A DNA stretch of 64,000 bases, from positions 1,333,311-1,397,310 of the forward strand of contig CAWJKG010000002.1 of NCBI GenBank assembly GCA_963843365.1, read 5' to 3'. The notes under the pieces are model-generated. The model ran no database searches, had not been told where the DNA came from, and worked only from the letters and a program-made list of their open reading frames with translations. The translations under genes and the position numbers were made by a program. The stretch is from Bog-473 sp963843365. GTDB taxonomy: Bacteria > Actinomycetota > Acidimicrobiia > Acidimicrobiales > RAAP-2. This document shows positions 8,978-16,656 of the stretch, one piece after another. The stretch's first letter is position 1, and the number at the start of each line of letters is the position of its first letter.

Positions 8978-9097
8978 GAGGGCAGAAGGGGCCCGGAGTC
9001 ACACGCGCGGGAATTCGCCGAATATCCCCGACTGGTCGATGACCCTTTTCAGTGGCGAGAGCTGTCCAGGCTCTACCGGAACAACACAGCGAACTGG

Positions 9098-9170
9098 AGC
9101 CTGAGAGGAGATTCGAACTCCTGACCTGCGCATTACGAGTGCGCTGCTCTACCGACTGAGCTACCCAGGC
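9098..9170 (-). tRNA. tRNA-Thr(CGT)
   Basis: The minus strand folds as a cloverleaf: acceptor GCCTGGG (from 9170) pairs with CTCAGGC, the anticodon loop CTCGTAA gives anticodon CGT (9137-9135), and GTTCGAATC is the T loop. Bases 9097-9095 read CCA directly after the discriminator base, so CCA is encoded here. Confidence 0.95.
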
Positions 9171-9390
9171 ACATCCCACGACCGGAGCACGAAGCACGCC
9201 CGCGCCTCCCGATCCGGAACCGGCCCAACATGGTAGACGCCCGGCCGGGTCACCCGGCCGGACCTGTGAACAGGGGGTTGAGGCTGCAACGTCCCTGCAA
9301 TGGCCCTGCAAGCACCGGGGCGCACACTGCCTCCGGCTGAATGAAGACGACCGGACAAGGACCGGAGATCGACGTAGAGGGGGCAGGCTC

Positions 9391-9843
9391 GTGGTAGCCA
9401 CCATGGGAACGGAGGAAACGGTCGAGCGTCTGCAGGGCGTCGACCTGCTCCGGCACTGCACGCACACCCAGCTCCTGGAGGTGGCCCGCCTGGCCGAACG
9501 GGTCCAGGTGGGCGAAGGTGAGGTCCTGGCCCGCGAGGGCCGGATCGGCCGGGAGTTCTTCCTGATCCTCTCGGGCACCGTCGGCGTGACCCAGAGGGAC
9601 CGGCCGGTCAAGACGCTGGGGCCGGGCGAATTCTTCGGCGAGCTGGCCGCCATGGATCCTGCGCCGCGCAACGCGACCGTGACCGCCCTCACCGACCTCG
9701 ACGTGCTCATCATCGGCCCCCGAGAGCTCTCCGCCATGTCCGACATCCCCGGCTTCCGTGGCGCCCTGTTTCGCCGCATGGCCAGCCGGCTGCGGGCCGT
9801 TGAGGCCCGTCTGGCCGAGCTGCTCGACGCACAGGAGGCCTGA
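9391..9843 (+). CDS. Stand-alone cyclic nucleotide-binding (CNB) domain protein, copy 1
   Basis: 150 residues from a GTG start preceded by a GGGGG tract about 8 nt upstream; an ATG four codons in is an alternative. The whole protein is one CNB (cAMP receptor-type) domain. The phosphate-binding cassette reads FFGELAAMDPAPRNATV, keeping the glutamate and the arginine that contact the cyclic nucleotide. There is no HTH or enzymatic domain, so it probably acts as a sensor that regulates a partner protein. It is paralogous to the next gene and probably arose by tandem duplication. A third CNB domain occurs in the ABC ATPase at 12786-13763. Confidence 0.85.
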   Translation: MVATMGTEETVERLQGVDLLRHCTHTQLLEVARLAERVQVGEGEVLAREGRIGREFFLILSGTVGVTQRDRPVKTLGPGEFFGELAAMDPAPRNATVTALTDLDVLIIGPRELSAMSDIPGFRGALFRRMASRLRAVEARLAELLDAQEA

Positions 9844-9951
9844 GCCTTCAGGGGGGCGGCTGCGGCCCTGCGCTCCTCCTGCGGCACACGGCGACGAGCG
9901 CCTACCCTGAGGCGCGGGCGCGGCGACGCGCGGACCCTGCAGGGAGGGCGC

Positions 9952-10455
9952 ATGGCCACCGACGGCGTGGGAGGCGAGGAGGAGGCGGGACTCGGGGGCC
10001 TCCAGGGCGTGCCGTGGTTCGCGGCCTGCACCGACGAGCAGCTCCTCCAGATGGCCCGGATCGCCGAGCGGCTCCGGATCCAAGCCGGTGAGGTCATTCT
10101 GCGGGAGGGTCGGCTCGGACGCGAGCTGTTCGTGATCCTCGAGGGCACGGCCACGGTGACGCGGGCCGGTCGCGTCGTGAACATCCTCCATGCCGGCAAC
10201 TACTTCGGCGAGCTGGCGGCGATTGAGGCCGCGCCCCGCAGTGCCAGCGTGCACGCGACGACGGATCTGGACGTCCTGATCGTCGGGCCGCGGGAGTTCG
10301 AGACCATGATGGACATCCCCGGCTTCCGCAACGCGTTGCTGACCGGAATGAGCCGGCGCATTCGTGAAGCCGACGACCGCCTGGCCGCGTACGAGGAGCT
10401 GGAGAATCCCCCGCCAGGCGTGACCCAGACGGACGCGGCCACTCGCGACAGCTGA
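9952..10455 (+). CDS. Stand-alone cyclic nucleotide-binding (CNB) domain protein, copy 2
   Basis: 167 residues from an ATG with a strong GGGAGGG upstream. It has a single CNB domain with cassette FGELAAIEAAPRSASV, so the Glu and Arg ligands are kept. It is similar to the preceding protein along its whole length (DVLIVGPREFETMMDIPGFR against DVLIIGPRELSAMSDIPGFR), with an extra C-terminal tail rich in Pro and Thr. It ends one base before the convergent SARP gene. No effector domain is present. Confidence 0.85.
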   Translation: MATDGVGGEEEAGLGGLQGVPWFAACTDEQLLQMARIAERLRIQAGEVILREGRLGRELFVILEGTATVTRAGRVVNILHAGNYFGELAAIEAAPRSASVHATTDLDVLIVGPREFETMMDIPGFRNALLTGMSRRIREADDRLAAYEELENPPPGVTQTDAATRDS

Positions 10456-10456
10456 A

Positions 10457-12751
10457 CTAGCCCGGCGGGATGCCCCGCTGCACGGCCGATTCTTGCGCCG
10501 TCCGGAGAAGCAGCGACGCGTGGGCCACTTCATCCGGGGACCCGAATTGCTCGGCCACCTCGAGACTGCGGGTGAAGTGCACCACCGCCTCCTCGAAGGC
10601 GAGCAGGCGGAGCGCGCGCTCTCCGGCGGCGCGACAGTATCGGGCCGCCTTGTCCGCGTCTGCCAACGTGGCCCCCATGTAAAAGTGGTGCGCCAGTTCG
10701 TTGACGTAGGTGTCGAGCTCGTCGGCGTGCGCCTTCTCGGTCGCGATGGCGATGGCGTGGTGGTAGCGCACGCGCCGGCCCCGCAAGAGCTCGCTGTAGA
10801 TGGCCTCACGTACGAGCGCGTGCGTGAACACATACCGATCACGGATGTCCTGGCCGACGCGGCGCAGCAGCCTCGACTCCTCGGCCCTGTCGATCGCATC
10901 GAGTTGTTGTTCGGTGGTCAACGCAGCGGCCTCGGCCACAATGGCGGGCTCGCATTCGGGCCCCGCCACCGCCGCCGCCTGGAGCAGGTAGATCACGTCC
11001 TCGGGCAGGCGAGAGACACGCCGTGCGACCAGCTCCCGGATCGCTTCGGTCGGGCTCAGACTGGGAGGGACCGGGGCATCCCCCACTTCGCCCTCCTCCG
11101 ACTGGCGGTATCTGAACTGCCTGAGCAGCTCGTCGAGGAAGAGGGGATTGCCGTCGGTCAGGCGGCAGAGGTCGGGGACCACATCCGCCGGAGCATCGGG
11201 AGAGGCCCGCACCAGCTCTTCCACCGCTGCTGTGTCCAGCCCCCGCAGGTGGAGGGTCGCGACCGGGTTCACTGCGCGGACCTCGGCCACTGTCGAGCGC
11301 AAGCGGTGCGTCGCCGAGACCTCGGTGTCGGTGAACAGCCCGATGACGCCCAATCGACCGTCGTCAGCGCCCCGCAGCAGGTGGCGCAGCAGCAGCAGGG
11401 TGGGTTGGTCGGCCGCGTGCAGGTCGTCGATCACCAGGAGGACGGGCGCTTCGGAGGACAGCTGGTTGAACGTTTCCGTCACTGCTTCGAAGAACTGGAA
11501 CCGCACTCCCTGTGCATCGCCGCCTTCGTCGTCGTACGCGGGCACGTACTCGCGCAGGCGCAAGACCAGGCGCGACAGCTCGGTGAGTTGCCAATCGGGC
11601 ATGAGCGAAATCCGATCAGCAGACACCGACTGGAAGTAGCGCCCCAGCGCTTCGGCGAAAGGCTGGAACGGTGCGACGGGATCCTCATCGCATCGACCCC
11701 ACAGAACCAGGGGACCGTCGCGTTCGACAGCCCGTGCCACCTCCGCCACCAACCGGGTCTTGCCGATCCCGGGCTCACCGTCGACCAGGAGGAGGCGTCC
11801 CGCGCCCCGGCCGACCGAGCTCCACCATGCCTGGATGCGTCCGACCTCTTGGTCTCGTCCCACCAGCGGACCGTCGTTGGGGAAGGCGGGCACCCTGACC
11901 TGATAGCCGGACCGCGCGTTCGGCGGCGGCGAAACAGCGACCGATTCCCCGCCGCGTGCGACCGGGACCGGGAAGTCGAGCACGGGGTCCTGCGCCAGGA
12001 CGGCGTGCTCCATCCAGGTGACGTCGTGCCCCGGCTCTATCCCCAATTCCGCGACCAGGATCGACCGGAGATCCTGGAACACCCGCAGCGCCTCCGCCTG
12101 GCGACCCGAGCGGTAGAGCGCCAACATGCGTTGGGTCCACAGGCGCTCGCGCAGGGGGTAGGTGCTGGTGAGCGCCTCCAACTCTCCGATCACCGCCTCG
12201 TGGTGCCCGAGCGTCAGCTCCGCGTCGAGGCGTGTTTCCGTGGCCGACAGCAACATCTCCTCCAGCCGGACCGCCTCAGCCCGCGCAAAGGGCTCGTGTC
12301 GGACCTCGCTGTAGGCCGATCCGCGCCACAGCCCTTCGGCCTCAATCAGCAGGCGCACGCAGTCCCTCGGACGGAGGCGGGCGAGTTCCGCCCGACCTTC
12401 CGCCAGCAGGTGCTCCAGTCGATAGGCGTCGGTGACGTCGGCCGCGACTTCCAATGCGTAGCCGGGGGCCCGTGTCCTGATCAGGTCGCCGGGCGCGCCA
12501 GCGGTGCGCAGGCGCTTGCGCAGTCGCGAGACCGTCGAGCGCAACGCGATCTCGGCGCCAGGGCCCTCGTGCTCGTTCCAGAGCGAGTCGACCAGCCGGT
12601 CCACGGACACAATGAGGTGACGATCGACGAGAAGTCGGGCCACGAGAGCCCGGGCCTTCACTCCGCCGATGTCGACGACGAGCCCGTCCCAGGCGACCTC
12701 GATCGGGCCGAGCACCCGGATCTCCAACCGTCCCTGTTCACCGCCCGCCAT
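10457..12751 (-). CDS. SARP-family transcriptional activator with BTAD and AAA ATPase domains
   Basis: About 764 residues. The ATG at 12751 is chosen because GAGAGG lies 5 nt upstream; a GTG two codons earlier is also possible. Order: OmpR-type winged helix (about 10-100, EIALRSTVSRLRKRL), bacterial transcriptional activation domain (about 110-250), then an AAA/STAND-like ATPase with Walker A GEPGIGKTR (near residue 327) and Walker B VLLVIDDLHAAD. The C-terminal part is helical and short, so the long tetratricopeptide region of larger relatives is absent or reduced. SARP proteins activate secondary-metabolite or stress genes. It lies 34 nt downstream of the ABC ATPase-CNB gene on the same strand and probably belongs to its operon. 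Confidence 0.85.
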   Translation of the reverse strand: MAGGEQGRLEIRVLGPIEVAWDGLVVDIGGVKARALVARLLVDRHLIVSVDRLVDSLWNEHEGPGAEIALRSTVSRLRKRLRTAGAPGDLIRTRAPGYALEVAADVTDAYRLEHLLAEGRAELARLRPRDCVRLLIEAEGLWRGSAYSEVRHEPFARAEAVRLEEMLLSATETRLDAELTLGHHEAVIGELEALTSTYPLRERLWTQRMLALYRSGRQAEALRVFQDLRSILVAELGIEPGHDVTWMEHAVLAQDPVLDFPVPVARGGESVAVSPPPNARSGYQVRVPAFPNDGPLVGRDQEVGRIQAWWSSVGRGAGRLLLVDGEPGIGKTRLVAEVARAVERDGPLVLWGRCDEDPVAPFQPFAEALGRYFQSVSADRISLMPDWQLTELSRLVLRLREYVPAYDDEGGDAQGVRFQFFEAVTETFNQLSSEAPVLLVIDDLHAADQPTLLLLRHLLRGADDGRLGVIGLFTDTEVSATHRLRSTVAEVRAVNPVATLHLRGLDTAAVEELVRASPDAPADVVPDLCRLTDGNPLFLDELLRQFRYRQSEEGEVGDAPVPPSLSPTEAIRELVARRVSRLPEDVIYLLQAAAVAGPECEPAIVAEAAALTTEQQLDAIDRAEESRLLRRVGQDIRDRYVFTHALVREAIYSELLRGRRVRYHHAIAIATEKAHADELDTYVNELAHHFYMGATLADADKAARYCRAAGERALRLLAFEEAVVHFTRSLEVAEQFGSPDEVAHASLLLRTAQESAVQRGIPPG

Positions 12752-12785
12752 GCCCACCTCTCACACGATCATGAGCAGCGTCGCT

Positions 12786-13763
12786 TCACGACCCAGCAGA
12801 TTGGCCGGCGACGTGGTGCGGATGATCCTTGCGAAAGGTCCGGACGGTGTAGCCGGTCACCACGGTGTCTTCGATCGCCCGCACGGACGCGCTCCGGGGC
12901 AGGTTCAAAATCGGACCGAGCTCCCCGACGTAGTTGCCCGGTGCGGTCGTGGCCAGCACTTCGACGCCACCGTCAAACAGTTCACGGTACACCTCGAGCA
13001 ATCCGGACTCGACGTGGTAGATCAGCTCACCACGTTCTCCCTGCCGGAACAGTACCTCTCCTGCGGCGAGACGGACCTCCTCGGGTGGCCGGTCGGCGTC
13101 TGAGAAATTGGGGGCGAGTTCGATGACGCGGTCGGCCAGTTGGGTCACCCTGTCGTCGTGCGTCGAGACCACGACCACGCGGCCGGGACTGGCCAACTCC
13201 CGCATCAGACGCAAAATTCCTTCGACCTGAATGTGGTCGAGGTGGGCGGTGGGCTCGTCGGCGAGCAGGAGGGGTGGATCATGCACGAGCGCCCGCGCAA
13301 TGGCGACCCGCTGCTGTTGCCCACCGGACAGCTGGGCGGGGCGATGATGCCCGCGCTCGTCCAGTCCCACGCGGGCCAGCAATTCGTCGGCGCGCGACCT
13401 GGCGGCCTTCCCGGTCGAGCCCCCGAGGCGCATCGGGACGACAACGTTGCCGCGGGCGCTGAGGCTGGGGATGAGGTTGAAGGCCTGGAAGACGACGCCG
13501 ACGGTGTGCCGGCGGTACTCGGACAATTCCGGGCCCCGCAGCTCGTTGACGGTGGTGGACCCGAACTCGATCCTCCCGCTGCTCGGGGTGAGCAACCCGG
13601 CCAGACACGAGAGGAGGGTCGTCTTGCCGCAGCCCGACGGACCGAGGAGCACCACGAGCTCGCCGTCGAAGGCCCTGAAGCTCAGCCCGTCGAGCGGCTT
13701 GATCACGTAGCCGCCCGAGTCGAAGGCGACCGTCAGTTCCTGCACCACCAGGTCGCCGTTCAT
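12786..13763 (-). CDS. ABC transporter ATPase fused to a C-terminal cyclic nucleotide-binding domain
   Basis: 325 residues. The ATG at 13763 overlaps the stop of the upstream permease gene. Residues 1-220 form a MacB/LolD-type ATPase with Walker A GPSGCGKTT, signature LSGGQQQR, and Walker B LLLADEPTAHLD. Residues about 225-325 form a CNB domain with cassette VGELGPILNLPRSASV, again with Glu and Arg. The fusion suggests that transport, or a mechanotransmission activity of the MacB type, is gated by a cyclic nucleotide. It pairs with the FtsX-like permease encoded immediately upstream. The long in-frame extension upstream of 13763 is the shadow of that permease gene and is not included. Confidence 0.85.
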   Translation of the reverse strand: MNGDLVVQELTVAFDSGGYVIKPLDGLSFRAFDGELVVLLGPSGCGKTTLLSCLAGLLTPSSGRIEFGSTTVNELRGPELSEYRRHTVGVVFQAFNLIPSLSARGNVVVPMRLGGSTGKAARSRADELLARVGLDERGHHRPAQLSGGQQQRVAIARALVHDPPLLLADEPTAHLDHIQVEGILRLMRELASPGRVVVVSTHDDRVTQLADRVIELAPNFSDADRPPEEVRLAAGEVLFRQGERGELIYHVESGLLEVYRELFDGGVEVLATTAPGNYVGELGPILNLPRSASVRAIEDTVVTGYTVRTFRKDHPHHVAGQSAGS

Positions 13764-14811
13764 CCGAAGGCCGTCGCTGGGTCGGCTCCGGTGACACGGC
13801 GCAGCGCCGAGATGCTGGCGATGACTCCGACCACCACCGCAATGAGCGGCAGGACGATGCGGGCATCCGGCGTGATGTCGATCGGCTGGGCGAACAGCGG
13901 CGCCATGAAGAGCGAGAGGATCTCGGCCAGGACGGCGGCGAGGAGCGTCACCACCACGGCCTCGAGGACCAGGCTGAGGAACAGTGCGCCAGACGACGAT
14001 CCGAGGGCCTTCAGAACTGCGAAGTCGCGCTTCCGTTCCAACGCGGCGACGTAGAGCATGGACGCCACAATGGCCGCCGCAATGACCCACATCAGCGAGC
14101 GCGTGTTGTCGATGGAGGACACGGCGCTTCCCAGCGCCGTCACCGTGTCGGTGACCACCGCCGACGGTGTCAACACGACCAGGCCAGCCGGCACCCGGGT
14201 CGGAGTGCCCGTCGTGGCGACCGCAGTGATCAGTGGCCGTCCGCCCGTGACCGCCCGCTGGACCGTGGACAGAGGCATGTAGACAATGGGGATCCCACCG
14301 TCCATTGTCCGGCCGTCGACGATTCCCACCACCTCGTAGGGACGGCCACCGAGCTCGAGCGTGGAACCGACCGAGGCGTGCACCTTGGAATCGACCACCG
14401 CCTGGTCGACACCCGAGAGCCCGTGACCGGACACAACCCGAGGATCCCCCAACCCACCGGGCTGCACCCCCATGAGGTTGACGGTCTGCGGTGCCGTCGA
14501 GCCATGCACGAGGACCACCTGTTCGGGCGCGAACAGCACGGGCGAGGCTCGGTGGACGCCGGGCTCACCGCGACGACATCGGCGGCGGCGGCGGGGAAAG
14601 CGGCGAACGCAGTCAGGCGCCCCTCCGCCGAGGGTGCCATGACCCAGGAGGTCGCGCCGACAGCGTCGACCGTCGACTCCACCTCGGCGTGGAAGCCGTC
14701 CGCCAGGCCACTCAGGCCGAGTGCGAGGGCGAGGACCAGCCCCACGCCGACGACGGCAATGAGGAATTGTCGGGCCCGGAACCACAGGTCGGCGAATGTC
14801 ACCGCCAGCAT
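13760..14811 (-). CDS. FtsX/MacB-like ABC transporter permease, interrupted by one apparent frameshift
   Basis: The N-terminus (from ATG 14811, with GAGAGGGG upstream) reads MLAVTFADLWFRARQFLIAV, a first membrane helix, then a periplasmic region. The reading frame changes near 14555-14565. Adding one base in the CCCGGCG tract restores a continuous protein (AVSP joined to GVHRASPVLFAPEQ). The rest has the periplasmic core and three C-terminal helices typical of FtsX-like permeases (SLMWVIAAAIVASMLYVAAL; IVLPLIAVVVGVIASISAL). The repaired product would be about 350 residues. It is translationally coupled to the ATPase-CNB gene. A sequencing or assembly error is the simplest explanation; true inactivation is the alternative. 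Confidence 0.75.
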
Positions 14812-14928
14812 GCATGCACCCCTCTCGCGATTCGGGAGATCCCGCGCCGGACACTACTGCGACGACCCTGCCCCTGCATGGGGGTTGCACCCGAGACGCC
14901 GTCCCCGGGGCCGTGAGCCGCCCGGGGA

Positions 14929-16020
14929 CTATGCGGCCAGGGCGGCCAAGCGCACGAAGAGGGACTGGACCAAGAGCGTCTCGTTCGGATTGCGCGGCAA
15001 CGCCTCCGCCGTCTCCGTGATCAGCCCGACCGCCTCCGCGGCGCTGCGGACGTCCTGATCACCCACGGGGACGGGCTGTTGCGCCGCCTGCACCACGCGA
15101 CCCCGGTAGGCGCGCGCCAGGACCCCGAGACCCGCCCGCAGGGCGTCGGTACGGAAGCGGCGCTCCTCGCGTTGGTGCTGCTCGACGATCTCCTTGCGGC
15201 CGGGCAGGCCGCGCTCGCCCATCTCCTTGGCCGCCGCGGTCAGGGCCTCGACTTCGCGGGCGTGGGCCTCTCGCAGGGGCTCGACGGCGCGGTCGGCCGA
15301 CTCGAGCACGCGCCGCGTCATGCCGGCCGCAGTCATGCCGGAGACGGTGAGCTCCCCCGGCACCGAGGACCACAGCGCCACGCGGGCCGCCACGTCGGGG
15401 TCGTCGACCATGATCCGGGCCCGCTCCGGGTTGCCGCCGGCGCTGTCGGCCACCACCGCCGCCATGTCCGCCGCCACGCCCGATTCCGTGAGCCACCGTA
15501 CGAGTTCTTCGCGGGGCACCGGCGGGAACGCCACCTCAATGGAACGGCTGGCGATGGTCACCAGGTCGGGCGTGACGTCGTCGGCGAGGAGCACGAAGAC
15601 CGTGTCGCCCGGTGGCTCCTCGAGGGTCTTGAGGAGGACGGGTGCCCGGTCCAGCACGAGATGCACGTCGAGGATGACGATGACCTGGCGTGCCGCGTGC
15701 AGCGGGCGGCGCTGGGCCAGCGTGACGACCTGGCGCAGGGTCTCCTTCGAGACCGAGGCCCCGCTGCGCCGGACGATGTGGAGATCCGGATCGGTGCCGG
15801 CGAGCGCCGCCCGGCAGGTGGCGCACTCGCCACAGCCGCCTTCCGGGCACAGGAGCGCGGCGGCGAACCCGTGGGCCGCCGCCAGCCCGCCGTTCCCGGG
15901 TGCCCCCCGGAAGAGATAGGCGTGGACCGGGTTGGCCGCGGCGGCGCGCAAGGCCGTGACGGCGGCGTCCTGGGACACCACACCGGCGAACAGCGAGGGA
16001 TTCGGTCTCTCCGCGCTCAC
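14929..16020 (-). CDS. holB: DNA polymerase III delta' subunit
   Basis: 363 residues. The GTG start at 16020 overlaps the tmk stop (GTGA). It is a clamp-loader AAA+ protein. A four-cysteine zinc module is visible (CPEGGCGECATC). The P-loop position reads GAPGNGGLAAA, lacking the Walker lysine, as expected for delta', which does not hydrolyse ATP. The region LLKTLEEPPGDTVFVLLADD matches the delta'/tau sensor region. Its place beside tmk is the usual tmk-holB arrangement. Confidence 0.88.
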   Translation of the reverse strand: MSAERPNPSLFAGVVSQDAAVTALRAAAANPVHAYLFRGAPGNGGLAAAHGFAAALLCPEGGCGECATCRAALAGTDPDLHIVRRSGASVSKETLRQVVTLAQRRPLHAARQVIVILDVHLVLDRAPVLLKTLEEPPGDTVFVLLADDVTPDLVTIASRSIEVAFPPVPREELVRWLTESGVAADMAAVVADSAGGNPERARIMVDDPDVAARVALWSSVPGELTVSGMTAAGMTRRVLESADRAVEPLREAHAREVEALTAAAKEMGERGLPGRKEIVEQHQREERRFRTDALRAGLGVLARAYRGRVVQAAQQPVPVGDQDVRSAAEAVGLITETAEALPRNPNETLLVQSLFVRLAALAA

Positions 16021-16655
16021 CGGCGCCCCGCGGGCGCATCGCCCAGTCGTTCGCGCACGAACGCCACGATACGGGCCGCCAGCGCCGCCACCTCCGCCGT
16101 CCCGTCCACGACGATCCAGTGCTCCGGGTCCGACGCTGCCTGGGCGAGGAATCCCTGGCGCACCCTGGCGGCAAAGTCCGGCCCGAGGCGCTCCAGCCGG
16201 TCGGCCTTGCTCGGGCCGAGGGCGGCGAGCCGCGCCGCGGCCACTTCGACCGGCACGTCGACGAGGACGGACAGGTCGGCCGCCAACCCGGCGGTCGCCC
16301 AGGCGACGAGCTCGCCCACCTCCGCGACGTCGAGGCCCTGTCCGTACCCCTGGTAGGCGATGGTCGACGCGGTGTAGCGGTCGCTGACCACCCATGCCCC
16401 GGCGGCGAGGGCAGGCTCCAGGACAAGGGCCACGTGCTCCGCCCGGTCGGCCGCCATCAACAGCGCCTCGGTCCGGGGCGACGGCGGGGAGGCGTCCGGG
16501 GCGAGGAGGAGCTCGCGCAGCCGGGACCCGATCGCAGTGGCGCCCGGCTCGAAGGTCAAGGTCGCCTCGAGGGTCTCGGCCAGGGCCCGGGCTTGCGTGG
16601 ACTTGCCGCAGCCGTCGATGCCCTCGAGCGCGATGAGGCGGCCCCGGGGCGGCAT
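16017..16655 (-). CDS. tmk: Thymidylate kinase
   Basis: 212 residues. It phosphorylates dTMP to dTDP for DNA precursor synthesis. P-loop LEGIDGCGKST near the N-terminus, the DR(Y) motif in VVSDRYTASTIAYQGYGQG, and a lid region before LDVPVEVAAARL are visible. Its length fits the family. The start lies one base from the topA stop and its own end overlaps holB, so topA-tmk-holB is probably one transcript. Confidence 0.93.
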   Translation of the reverse strand: MPPRGRLIALEGIDGCGKSTQARALAETLEATLTFEPGATAIGSRLRELLLAPDASPPSPRTEALLMAADRAEHVALVLEPALAAGAWVVSDRYTASTIAYQGYGQGLDVAEVGELVAWATAGLAADLSVLVDVPVEVAAARLAALGPSKADRLERLGPDFAARVRQGFLAQAASDPEHWIVVDGTAEVAALAARIVAFVRERLGDAPAGRR

Positions 16656-16656
16656 G

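Noticed and set aside
10493..13126. 877-residue plus-strand frame opposite the SARP gene
   Set aside because: It is antisense to a protein with intact BTAD, Walker A and Walker B motifs.
15560..15920. holB as a degenerate pseudogene because it lacks the Walker A lysine
   Set aside because: Absence of a working P-loop is normal for delta' subunits. The rest of the protein is intact.
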